Source of the DNA: a virus
Length of the DNA: 23,800 bases
Reading direction: 5' to 3' (one strand)
Virus record (IMG/VR): IMGVR_UViG_3300047357_000164
Span: 1-23,800 of that record
The first letter of the stretch is position 1. Every line of letters starts with the position of its first letter. The notes beneath the pieces were generated by a model that searched no databases, was not told the origin of the DNA, and saw only the letters and a list, made by a program, of their open reading frames with translations. The position numbers and the translations under genes are program-made. Shown piece after piece: positions 1 to 8,661 of this stretch.

Positions 1-3000
1 GATTTAATTCCACCTGCAATTGGTACTTCTTTAAATAGTTCTTTAATTGAGTTTATCGCTAAATTAAGGTAAGATTGATCCTTAGTTAGAATAGGTCTTC
101 CGTCATCATCCACCACTTCCCGAACCTTTAAGTATTGGGCAATATCTGCACCTATAGCAAACCCAATAGACAATGGAAAAAGTTCTTTATATGACCAGCC
201 CTTTATCGTGTTTGCTTTGTTCTCAGGACTTTTGAGTTCAAATCTTTTCTTCTGCTCAGGAGTCATCCAAGTTAAAGTACCTATAGCCATACCTGCCGAT
301 CCAGCTGCAAACCCCGCACCTATCATACCTGCCCCTAAAAGCATATCCGTTATAGCGTCTCTATTATAAGCTATACGTCTGCCTTTTAATTCTTTTAATC
401 GTAGTTCTAATTCTTCTTTAGACCTTTGAAGTTCAATTCTTTCAGCTTCTGTAGTTTCTTTATGTGCTATCCTATTATCTTTATTAAGAATTCCATCCTC
501 TACTTTTTTAATTCTAGAGTTATAAGGATTTAATAAGCGTGCTTGAGTCATTGGTATAAATGGAACGCCTACTCGTATAGACCTACCAGCTCCTCTAGCA
601 ACTACAGTTAAAATAGGAAACAATAAATGAATTAAAGCAGAAAATCCCGTGTAGTCGTTTTCTCCTCTCAAGTCCTTCACCCACTTTAACATCTTGTCAG
701 CAATTGGGGTGTAAATTTCTTCAGGACTTAAATTAGCTACATTAGAGTCCATTAAAAGTTCTTTATTAATAGTATCCGTAGCGGTGGCGTTAACACCTTC
801 TTGACTTAATATATCTATACCTTGATCCTTAGTCCATTTCTGCTTATAAAGCTTAGCTGCTAATTCCGCTGCTTTTTTAGGATCATCAGGTATAGCGTTA
901 TAAGCATCCTTCCACGCTTCAGACATCAACTCTGACCTTAATAACTGCCTTTTAAATCCTTCATCTATCGGTATAATACCACGTAGAGGAAGTTTCATTA
1001 TTTCGTTTATTATCTTACCAACCGGCATCCGAGCAAAAATATGTTGAACACCTTTAATCTCTTCACCCCTTAAACGTTTTCTTCTTGCTTGTTCTTCTGC
1101 TGCTTCAAATAGTTTAATTGGACTGCCAAGAGATATGTCGCCCGTCCATCTGTTTATTCCAGTAGCTCCTGTGGCTCCTTCTAGGTTTTTAGCGGTCATT
1201 GCCACAGCTCTACCCGTACCTTCCCAATTTCTTAAACCTTCCCTAAGCCCATAAAGATTAGCTTTCAATGTCAAAAGAGCGTCCTGTGTTCGACTTGATT
1301 CGGAACCCCTAAACTTCTTGCTACTCATTAAATCAGCAATTGGCTCTGCCCCTAGTTTAGCGAACTGTTTAAAACTACTAGCGACACCTCCTAATGCACT
1401 AGCAACAATAGAACTCGTTTGCCATATCATCGCATAAACCCTGTTATTTTGCCACTGCCTAGCTATTCTAGTAAATTTATTCCCTACGTCGCGACCTGCT
1501 TCATTTATTGCTTGTTTTTTAGCAGCTTCATATATCCGCTCTACCCTAAAAGAATCTTCAGCAGCGTCTATATCTTTTAATTTATCAAGCATACGTTTAT
1601 CAGAGTCTCGTATCTCTTGTCTGATTTTATCCGTACTCCTGATTTTCTGCGGACCTTTAGGTTTGGGTGCTAAGTGTGCTCTCATTTCCGACACTATAGC
1701 TCTACCTTCCATCTCAGCCCTTCTAGCTAATTCCTCTTTAAGTTGTTTCTTTTTAAGAGCCTCTGCCTCTAGTTCGTCGTAGAACTTAATCTGTTCTTGC
1801 GTCTCTAACAGTACAGGATCAGTTTCTTCTATCTTTCTACCTGCCCTCTCAGCTGCCCTTCTGTCTAAATCGTCGTCATCAGCAAACCGTTCTCTTCTTT
1901 CGTCTAAACGTTTTTGTGCGATAGCTCTTCTTTTACGTATGGACTCGAACATCTTAGCCTCTTGAAAATCTTCAGACATTTCTAGTCTAGCACGGTCAAT
2001 CTCATCAACACGCTTACGCATATTACTTCTGAGGAAAGCGATTTCTTTATCTAAATCAGCTATTACACCTTCAGACTTTTTAGGACCAGTAGGTTTAGGA
2101 GTTACTTCTGCTCGTTGAGCACCTAAAGGTCCTGTCTCTAATTTTAATAACCGTGCTCTTTCAGCATATTTCTTTTTAAGAGTTATGATTTGTTGTCTAG
2201 CTTCTTTATAATAAGCTATCTTATCTTCTTTTTCCTTAACCCTTGGGTCTTTATCTTTAGGTTTTTTAACACCTGGTTCAATAGGTTCTTTAGCAAAAGA
2301 TGATCTTAATTCTTCGAGTTCCTCATCCAGCTTAGTAAGTTGTTTGTTTATTTCAGCTTCAGCTTTAGCAGCTTGAAACTCATCAGTCATCTCAAGAGCA
2401 GCTTTGTCTATTTCTTTGACCCTACTCTTTATGTTTTTATTTAAGAAGTTTATGTCTTCGTTGACCTTCTCTAACTCACCCGAAACTTTAGTCGGTCCTT
2501 TAGTTTTAGTTATCTCAGCTCGCTGCTGTCCTAGTGGACCTGTTTCAACTTTAAGAAGTCTAGCTCTTTCTTTTAAGGCAGCTTCTAATTGTAACGCATC
2601 ACGCCCCATTTCTTCGTGGGACTTTATCCTTGCTTTTAAATCGGCTATCTCAGCGTCAGCTTCAGCTTTCTTCGGTTTATCTTTAGGACGAATCTTATTT
2701 ATATCGCCAAACCTTTTTTGAAGTTCTTTAAGACGCTTTTCTAATCGTGCTTTTTCTTTAGCCTGTGCTTTAGCTACCTTGTTAGGGTCTTGCAGAGATA
2801 TATCAGATTCTATTACCTGTTGTTGTAGTAACTTTTTAGTCCTGTTATTTACCTGTCTGATCTTAGCTAGATACGAACCAACTTCTCTTTTATTTGTCCA
2901 ATCAGGAGCAGGTCCAACTTCCTGTCTAATCTTAGTTAAGTCGCCCTCTTCAAGTAACTCTAAATATGTTTCTAGCTTGGCTTCCTCTTGTGCTATCTGT

Positions 3001-5297
3001 TTAGCTTCTCGCTTACCTGTCGCATAAAACTTCAGTCGATTCTCTATATCTAGTTCTTCTTCGGACTTCTCACGTCCTTTTTTAGCCTCAGCCTCTGGTC
3101 TTAATCCTGCAAATTCTTCCTGTGCTTCTCTTAGTTTCTTTTGTAACTTAGATATTATAACTTCTTGTGGTATCTCTTTCGGTTCTTTTTCAGTAGCTTC
3201 CCTTAACTTTTTCTTGTAATCTGCTGTGGCTTGCCTATCGAGTTCTTGTCCTAATCGTTTAAACTTAGGTCTAACATCTAAAGCAGTCTTTACGTTTTTA
3301 AATAAATCAACGTCAGCTTCGTTCTCAAGAGCTTGTCTAAGCGACCTTTCAACATCCCCCCAAGCATCTTGTTCAGTCATTGCTCTATCGCTAAGAACTG
3401 TTTGATAATTATACTTTGCCGCGTCTTGCCTATGTGACTGCAGACCTCTGCCTATTAAAGTTGATATGGGGTCTAGGACTTTTTTATCTATCTTTCTTAA
3501 AAAAACGACTTCATCTAAAGCAATCTCTAAAGCTCTTGTATCCTTGTTACCACTCTTTCTAAAGGTTTGTATAGCTCGTACATAGTTAGCAACAACAGCA
3601 TCCCGCATTTGATTAACTTGCTGAACAATTTTTGGACCTTCTATTGTGGGAGGGAGACCTGTGGAAAAAGCTGCTTTAGTTCTATTTACTAAAACACTCA
3701 AATCACTTTCTCTTTTTAATACTTTAGGTTTGGGTGCTTCAGGTTTCTTAGGTTCTTCAACAACTTCAAGTGCTTTTGCTTCTACCTCTTCTTTTTTAAA
3801 AGCCCCAGGTTGTTGTTCTATTACTTCAGGTAAAGCGGTAGTGTCTCCTTGTTTAAGTTTATCTTCAGTTTCTTTATAAACAATTGAATCGGCTTGCCCC
3901 CCTCTACTACCATCAGGCTTTAACTGATAAGTTTTAGTTCCTTTGTATATACCATCGTGCCATTTTACTACAACTTCAACAGGGTCTCCGTATTCGTCTA
4001 CACCTTTCCAAGAACTTGTTTGTACTTCTACTTTAGAATCGCCCTTTACTTCAGTAGTAGTTTGCCAACCTTCTTTACTTACTTCAGGCTCTTCTGTCTT
4101 AGGTTTAAGATCATCAAGATCAAAAGATTCATCTACAAAATTATTAGGTTCTTCATCAACAACTTCTCTCAGTGTTTCGTCAGGTGCTTCTAACTCTTCT
4201 TCTGTTAAGACTTTTTCTTCCTCAATAGGTTTAGGGTTTGCTTCAGCTTCGTCAACTCTAGCGTTCTCTTCTACTATCTCCTCTTTAACTTGTTGGTTTA
4301 ATTCTTGAGCTTCCTCTACTTGTTTACGTTTGTTCTTTAATTCAGCTATCTTAGCGTTCTTTTCTTTAAAGTTTGTAGTTAAAGCGGAGAATATTCCAAC
4401 ACCGTCAGCTTCAGCTTGTATCTCTTTATTGATGTCATCTATCTGCTTAACTAAAGCACCGTCCATTAATTCGTTAAGTTTAACAGCCTCAGCTCTACCT
4501 GCTTTACCTTTGGTCCTCCAGTAACTGAACAAACCAACGCTTCCTTGCAAAGCCGTGTTTAAAGTACCACCTACCCCCGCGGATACCAACAAGTCTCTAT
4601 ACACACCTGGCTTAACGTTTCCGTCTTCGTCTAGTAAAACTTCTTCCCGTAACAGCCCAGAAACTGATTGCCTAAAAGCGGACTCAAGTGCTCCTATGGT
4701 AGCACCGCTTACAAACTTTTCTCCTGCTTTTGTTACTATTGTTCTACTTTTAAAAAAACGACCTTTCTTCGGTTGCAGGAACTTAAAAACAGGTAATCCG
4801 TCCACGATCTTGACAACAGGACTAGCGTTAAAAACACCAGCAGCCATGATCTCAGATATTTTAAGAGGTACTTTCTGTGATTTGTAATGTAACTGTATCT
4901 GTTGATTGGCGTAGTTAGATAAAGCTCCTATCCCAACCTCCGCAGCAACAAGCCCGAACGGATTCATTCTAAAAGGTCTAGCAGCCGCTTTAGCTCTGTT
5001 TAACCATTTAAGATATGCAACATGACTAGCAATCGGAGCAGTAAGTTCTACTGTAGTTCCTAAAGTTAAACCAAACCATTGTTCGCTCGTAAACTCTTCG
5101 CTAGTTCCCTGCTCTTGTTGAGGCTTAGAAAGTTGAGGGTTTTGAGCAAGTAGCTCGTGATACGTAACATCTCCTGAATCTTCGTAAGGAGCTGGCGGTC
5201 TTTCTTCTAACGGTACTGTAGATTCATCCAACTCTTCTTCTTGCTGAGGCTCACCATCACCGTACTTACTCTTTTTTAAGTCTTCAAAAGTGGGCAT
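1..5297 (-). CDS. Giant internal virion protein, gp16-like (partial, 3' end outside window)
   Basis: This open frame starts at an ATG (5297-5295) one base after the stop of the gp15-like gene and stays open to the left edge, giving at least 1765 residues; spot translations along its length found no stop. By position (last of the gp13-gp14-gp15-gp16 series) it is the T7 gp16-type core protein, which is ejected into the cell and helps form the DNA channel across the envelope. Residues 1-60 are acidic and proline-rich. A hydrophobic stretch lies near 110-130. About 250-1270 is very rich in K, E, R, A and Q and probably coiled coil, including a repeat of 136-144 residues. The C-terminal part has hydrophobic segments near 1555-1570 and 1645-1678 (glycine/alanine-rich). 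T7 gp16 is 1318 residues with an N-terminal transglycosylase; I see no such domain here. No Shine-Dalgarno is evident, so translation is probably coupled. Family call rests mainly on order, size and composition. Confidence 0.85.
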   Translation of the reverse strand, partial: MPTFEDLKKSKYGDGEPQQEEELDESTVPLEERPPAPYEDSGDVTYHELLAQNPQLSKPQQEQGTSEEFTSEQWFGLTLGTTVELTAPIASHVAYLKWLNRAKAAARPFRMNPFGLVAAEVGIGALSNYANQQIQLHYKSQKVPLKISEIMAAGVFNASPVVKIVDGLPVFKFLQPKKGRFFKSRTIVTKAGEKFVSGATIGALESAFRQSVSGLLREEVLLDEDGNVKPGVYRDLLVSAGVGGTLNTALQGSVGLFSYWRTKGKAGRAEAVKLNELMDGALVKQIDDINKEIQAEADGVGIFSALTTNFKEKNAKIAELKNKRKQVEEAQELNQQVKEEIVEENARVDEAEANPKPIEEEKVLTEEELEAPDETLREVVDEEPNNFVDESFDLDDLKPKTEEPEVSKEGWQTTTEVKGDSKVEVQTSSWKGVDEYGDPVEVVVKWHDGIYKGTKTYQLKPDGSRGGQADSIVYKETEDKLKQGDTTALPEVIEQQPGAFKKEEVEAKALEVVEEPKKPEAPKPKVLKRESDLSVLVNRTKAAFSTGLPPTIEGPKIVQQVNQMRDAVVANYVRAIQTFRKSGNKDTRALEIALDEVVFLRKIDKKVLDPISTLIGRGLQSHRQDAAKYNYQTVLSDRAMTEQDAWGDVERSLRQALENEADVDLFKNVKTALDVRPKFKRLGQELDRQATADYKKKLREATEKEPKEIPQEVIISKLQKKLREAQEEFAGLRPEAEAKKGREKSEEELDIENRLKFYATGKREAKQIAQEEAKLETYLELLEEGDLTKIRQEVGPAPDWTNKREVGSYLAKIRQVNNRTKKLLQQQVIESDISLQDPNKVAKAQAKEKARLEKRLKELQKRFGDINKIRPKDKPKKAEADAEIADLKARIKSHEEMGRDALQLEAALKERARLLKVETGPLGQQRAEITKTKGPTKVSGELEKVNEDINFLNKNIKSRVKEIDKAALEMTDEFQAAKAEAEINKQLTKLDEELEELRSSFAKEPIEPGVKKPKDKDPRVKEKEDKIAYYKEARQQIITLKKKYAERARLLKLETGPLGAQRAEVTPKPTGPKKSEGVIADLDKEIAFLRSNMRKRVDEIDRARLEMSEDFQEAKMFESIRKRRAIAQKRLDERRERFADDDDLDRRAAERAGRKIEETDPVLLETQEQIKFYDELEAEALKKKQLKEELARRAEMEGRAIVSEMRAHLAPKPKGPQKIRSTDKIRQEIRDSDKRMLDKLKDIDAAEDSFRVERIYEAAKKQAINEAGRDVGNKFTRIARQWQNNRVYAMIWQTSSIVASALGGVASSFKQFAKLGAEPIADLMSSKKFRGSESSRTQDALLTLKANLYGLREGLRNWEGTGRAVAMTAKNLEGATGATGINRWTGDISLGSPIKLFEAAEEQARRKRLRGEEIKGVQHIFARMPVGKIINEIMKLPLRGIIPIDEGFKRQLLRSELMSEAWKDAYNAIPDDPKKAAELAAKLYKQKWTKDQGIDILSQEGVNATATDTINKELLMDSNVANLSPEEIYTPIADKMLKWVKDLRGENDYTGFSALIHLLFPILTVVARGAGRSIRVGVPFIPMTQARLLNPYNSRIKKVEDGILNKDNRIAHKETTEAERIELQRSKEELELRLKELKGRRIAYNRDAITDMLLGAGMIGAGFAAGSAGMAIGTLTWMTPEQKKRFELKSPENKANTIKGWSYKELFPLSIGFAIGADIAQYLKVREVVDDDGRPILTKDQSYLNLAINSIKELFKEVPIAGGIK
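1530..1730 (-). repeat. Partial, diverged repeat copy 3 in gp16-like protein
   Basis: Residues about 1190-1255. The head of the unit is diverged (MRAHL in place of QRAEV), but the K-P-K-GP-Q-K stretch, the later D-I-D-A-A.....F pattern and the E-A-A-K-K tail align with copies 1 and 2. The boundaries are estimated by eye. Confidence 0.55.
1731..2162 (-). repeat. Coding repeat copy 2 in gp16-like protein
   Basis: Residues about 1046-1189. The copy begins ERARLLKLETGPLGAQRAEV, followed by a K-P-x-GP-K-K segment and the E-I-D-R-A pattern. The distance from the shared Arg-Ala pair here to that of copy 3 is 432 nt (144 residues). The end point is approximate. Confidence 0.8.
2163..2570 (-). repeat. 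Coding repeat copy 1 in gp16-like protein
   Basis: Residues about 910-1045. The copy begins ERARLLKVETGPLGQQRAEI and continues into a lysine/glutamate-rich helical stretch with a spaced pattern E-I-D-(K/R)-A..L-E-M. The first 20 residues differ from copy 2 at only a few positions. The spacing from copy 1 to copy 2 is 408 nt (136 residues), in frame. Confidence 0.85.
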
Positions 5298-5298
5298 A

Positions 5299-7578
5299 TT
5301 ATAACGGGTCTCTAGGTCTATCTATTAAATCGTACTGAATGATCCCAAAATCTATTAAGTCGTCTGTAGTTGCAATACCTAATTCAACATATTCTTCTGC
5401 TGTTTTTTCTTCTTCTGGACTTAACGATTCACCTTCGAAGTCTTTAACTAAAATAGCAGCCCACTCGTCTAACTTCATCTCAGCTTCCAACTTGCTTCCA
5501 AACAACACAACATCGTCGGTGTCTAAACCTAACTCCGCTATCTTCTTTATGTCATTCCTGTTATACCTCGATAGACCGAAGTTGTAATAAGATAGCTTAC
5601 GCTGCTCCACGTAGTTCCTTGACTCCATGTCTCTCCTATCTTCCTCTACCATTCTGCGGCTTATAGAGCTTATAGGTGATCCTCTTTTAATACGCATTAA
5701 TGAAGGATACGCAACGCCTGGGGTTTTAGTTCGTACTTCTTTAATTTCTTTTTCTGGTTTTGCTATCACACGCTCACCTTTTATTGCTTCCACCTTACCG
5801 TCTGCGATTTTAGTCTCAGGTTTCATTTTTAAAGCATCTCTTTTGGCGTTAACAAGACGCAACCAACGGTCTTTTTCCTGTTGCTCTAGTTCTCTTAAAA
5901 TACTTATGGTTTCCTTATCGTCTTTTGGTGCTGCGTTTCTTAATCCTTCCTGTATTCTTTCTGTCGCACTACGCTGAAACTCTCGCCCTGATGTCCCTAG
6001 ATAAGTTTCGTCTATCAACCGCTCTTGAATTTCGGGACTGATTGGATCAACAGGATAAGCAGCTTCTGTCTCATACTTCATCATTTTACCGATAGAGGAG
6101 CTAACACCCTTGTAGTAATTAGAATTTAAAACAGCTCCTCTTCCTTCTGCCTCGATACCCAGCTGATTTAACTTATCCCAAGATTCGTAGTTTTTCTTTT
6201 GACTTAATATAAACTCTTTAACTGTGGGTGGTTTATCTGTCTGACTTTCAGACCACGCTAAAAACTCTTCTTCCTGTTCCTTTTTGTAATCATCTGATAA
6301 GTTCTCAGGCATTCGGGGCCGTTCTACTACATCCTGTCTTACTTTGTTTAACCTTGATCTGTTACCTATGTATAATTCTACAGCTAAATCAGGAGCATCA
6401 GGTGATTGAGAAAGTTCAGACAATTTATTTTCGTAGGCAGCTAAGGGATTAGAACTGCTTATAATCTCATTTGCCGTTCCTTCCAGCAAGTTTGGGTCAT
6501 CTGCTAAATCAGAACTCAAAAGTTTCAAACTGCTTTTTAAAGCTGACATTTGGTTCGGTTCTATAGCTCCACCAAACTTCTCCATTCCGTACAAACCGAT
6601 TAAAGCTGACTCATAATAACCAGCATAGTTTGCTTGCTGCGTAGTTTTAGATACTGTTCGTTGCTTATCTTCCTCCTCAGACAAACTAACACTATAATCA
6701 TTTAATTTTTCTTGGTTTACAGCTGAACCAAACGCACGCCTTCCGTCTACCTTAGTCAACGACATAACGTTCATAAGAGAGCGAGCGTCCTTATATCTGC
6801 CTTTAGCTTTTAATGTATCCAATGTAGCAAAGAATCCATTCTCCAGTATACGCTGACGATCCATTGCGTCGTCTATACCGTTCTCTTTTAAAAGCACTTC
6901 ACGACCCTCAGCAATTGATTGTATATTTACTACATCTATTGGACCCGCAGTAGCAGCACGAAGCGTTTCCATTAACTGCACATTCTGTTGGTCGATGACA
7001 TATTTATCCTGTGCTTCTTCGTGCTTTTCTAATGCCGTTGTCTTCCACTTAGGAATAATAGAACTGATTAGTAACTGAGAAGGTAAACTGTTTACTACAT
7101 CCTCCCCCAATGAATCAGTAATGCCTTGCAGCACTTCTTCTATCCTCGTGTCAAGTTGTTGAGATGCCTCTGCTTTACTCGTGTATTTCTCAACGTCTAG
7201 TATCTCACGTTCTACATCACTTAAAAACGGAATCCATTTATTGTTTAACTCTTTTTTTAAATTAGCTTCATGGATACGCTGTTGTTTAGCTAACTGTCTT
7301 TCAGCCTCTGCCTGTCGTCTTTGTTCTTCGAGTTGTTGCTCTTTAAACTGTGCAGCTTTACCACGTTCTAAAGCTTGAGTACGCTGTTGCTGTTGTTGTA
7401 CAATACCTGCGTAACCTTTTGTTAGTAGTCCCACTTGCTCTAAGTTACCTGCAAGTTGTAATAAATTATTAGTACCCGCTTTGGGTTGAGAGATACCGTA
7501 GTTAAAACCAGGTAGAGCTACAGGAGCAACAACTGGTGCTTCTCCTACTCCTTGTACTTGTTTTCGTGGTGTAGCCAT
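5299..7578 (-). CDS. Internal virion protein, gp15-like (internal virion protein C)
   Basis: 759 residues, close to the 747 of T7 gp15, which forms the middle ring of the internal core and is ejected with gp14 and gp16 to make the trans-envelope conduit. Residues 1-55 are proline/glycine-rich and flexible. A glutamine run at 61-65 opens a strongly charged coiled-coil region (about 60-125). The rest is mostly alpha-helical, acidic and lysine-rich with no signal peptide or membrane helix. The start is two bases after the TGA of the gp14-like gene and has no Shine-Dalgarno, so coupled translation is likely. The stop is followed after one base by the ATG of the gp16-like gene. The call rests on length, composition and gene order; I see no catalytic motif. 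Confidence 0.8.
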   Translation of the reverse strand: MATPRKQVQGVGEAPVVAPVALPGFNYGISQPKAGTNNLLQLAGNLEQVGLLTKGYAGIVQQQQQRTQALERGKAAQFKEQQLEEQRRQAEAERQLAKQQRIHEANLKKELNNKWIPFLSDVEREILDVEKYTSKAEASQQLDTRIEEVLQGITDSLGEDVVNSLPSQLLISSIIPKWKTTALEKHEEAQDKYVIDQQNVQLMETLRAATAGPIDVVNIQSIAEGREVLLKENGIDDAMDRQRILENGFFATLDTLKAKGRYKDARSLMNVMSLTKVDGRRAFGSAVNQEKLNDYSVSLSEEEDKQRTVSKTTQQANYAGYYESALIGLYGMEKFGGAIEPNQMSALKSSLKLLSSDLADDPNLLEGTANEIISSSNPLAAYENKLSELSQSPDAPDLAVELYIGNRSRLNKVRQDVVERPRMPENLSDDYKKEQEEEFLAWSESQTDKPPTVKEFILSQKKNYESWDKLNQLGIEAEGRGAVLNSNYYKGVSSSIGKMMKYETEAAYPVDPISPEIQERLIDETYLGTSGREFQRSATERIQEGLRNAAPKDDKETISILRELEQQEKDRWLRLVNAKRDALKMKPETKIADGKVEAIKGERVIAKPEKEIKEVRTKTPGVAYPSLMRIKRGSPISSISRRMVEEDRRDMESRNYVEQRKLSYYNFGLSRYNRNDIKKIAELGLDTDDVVLFGSKLEAEMKLDEWAAILVKDFEGESLSPEEEKTAEEYVELGIATTDDLIDFGIIQYDLIDRPRDPL

Positions 7579-7580
7579 TA

Positions 7581-8222
7581 TCAGGTTTGATTATCAAAGT
7601 TAACCATAAACGGATTAGTGTATTGGTCAGTCTCAGGCATATAAACAGAAATACCTGCACCTGTGTCTATAGCAGGAGGACGTGCAGCTGATTGCATACC
7701 TTGGTATAAACCATAAGCACCTAGTCCTGCTTGTACTCCTTGCAGTGCTGCCCCTAAACCGCTTGGTTTTTGTTCTTCTTGCTCTATGCCTATAAGTTCT
7801 TGTTGAGAAGCTAACTCTATTTGTTGTAATCCTAAACCACGCCTAAGCTCTAAACGTTCTTCTTGTGTTGTTAGCCCTGCCAAACGTGCAGCTTGTTGTC
7901 TTCTTAGGTCGTCCATTAAATGCTGAACGGATACTCCTGATACACCTGCTTGACCTGCCGCCACTCTTGCGGTCGATAAATCTGCTTCAGTCTTCTTACT
8001 TACTAGACCTTTTTCTTGAGCAACTGCTTTTCTCTGTTGAGAAGCCTCTATCTCTGCGGATGTTCTTTGATAAGCTTTCTTTTGCCGTGCAGCAGCAGCA
8101 GCTTGAGCTTGGTATTGTGCTTGTTGTTTAGCTTGTCGCCTAGCACCTGCGTAACCCACACCCGCTGACGCAACGCCTGTGGCTGCACTAATACCCGCAA
8201 TAACTAAAGTAGGACTACACAT
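7581..8222 (-). CDS. Internal virion protein, gp14-like (internal virion protein B)
   Basis: 213 residues against 196 in T7 gp14, the ejected protein thought to form the outer-membrane part of the DNA channel. Like T7 gp14 it begins Met-Cys followed by a small-residue hydrophobic segment (residues 6-27, alanine/glycine-rich, with A-G-A-R-R-Q-A-K after it). Residues 30-75 are glutamine/alanine-rich helix (QAQYQAQAAAAARQ). A second glycine-rich patch with tyrosines lies at about 155-180 and the C-terminus is polar. The ATG sits one base downstream of the gp13-like stop codon (TAATATG), with a GAGAGA stretch as a weak ribosome binding site. The family call is from composition, the Met-Cys start and position between gp13- and gp15-like genes. 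Confidence 0.85.
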   Translation of the reverse strand: MCSPTLVIAGISAATGVASAGVGYAGARRQAKQQAQYQAQAAAAARQKKAYQRTSAEIEASQQRKAVAQEKGLVSKKTEADLSTARVAAGQAGVSGVSVQHLMDDLRRQQAARLAGLTTQEERLELRRGLGLQQIELASQQELIGIEQEEQKPSGLGAALQGVQAGLGAYGLYQGMQSAARPPAIDTGAGISVYMPETDQYTNPFMVNFDNQT

Positions 8223-8223
8223 A

Positions 8224-8661
8224 TTACTTTCTCTCTAATATAAATGACATATACCCGTCGAACTGGCAATCGCTAAACTCAGCACCTAACCACTTCAACC
8301 ACTTGACACTCAACTCGTTAGTCTTCATCACTACATTTGTTAAGCAATCGTATCCGATCATCAAGTCATCCATCCACTTCTTCGAGTTAACTACGAAATA
8401 CTTCTTAACTTCTACTAATCTACGAGTACCCAACAACCAAGCAACGCCTACATTACCTGCATTCGTAACACCGAAGCTACAGTATAAACCGTTTTCGTCT
8501 CTTAAAGAATACACCTTCTCACTTGTTTCAAATGACATATACACAGCATCTTTAGGGTGGTGCATCAATCCGATACACTCCATCATATCCTCTTCCCTCA
8601 TGTTGTCGTACAACGCAAAAGCATCTATGTCACGCTGTGCTGGTTCTATTCTAAGACCCAT
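8224..8661 (-). CDS. gp13-like internal virion/assembly protein with GNAT-like pattern
   Basis: 145 residues from the ATG at 8661. I prefer this start to the upstream TTG at 8694 because GAGGAG lies 8 bases before the ATG and the overlap with the tail tubular B gene shrinks to 11 nt. T7 gp13 (138 residues) is needed for assembly of the internal core and has an acetyltransferase-like fold. Here the N-terminus (RIEPAQRDIDAFALYDNMRE) and the middle (CSFGVTNAGNVGVAWLLGT) look like the opening and central strands of GNAT-type proteins, and the C-terminal WLKWLGAEFSD...GYMSFILERK matches the end pattern of gp13 (F-L-K-T-I-G-A-V-F). No acetyl-CoA binding loop with the usual Q/R-x-x-G-x-G/A is visible, so catalysis is doubtful. 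It sits between gp12-like and gp14-like genes, as in T7. Confidence 0.8.
   Translation of the reverse strand: MGLRIEPAQRDIDAFALYDNMREEDMMECIGLMHHPKDAVYMSFETSEKVYSLRDENGLYCSFGVTNAGNVGVAWLLGTRRLVEVKKYFVVNSKKWMDDLMIGYDCLTNVVMKTNELSVKWLKWLGAEFSDCQFDGYMSFILERK

Noticed and set aside
2404-5977. Many plus-strand open frames of 60-121 codons opposite the gp16- and gp15-like genes
   Set aside because: They are serine/phenylalanine/leucine-rich, lack ribosome sites and family patterns, and are the expected antisense reading of K/E/Q-rich coding sequence on the minus strand.
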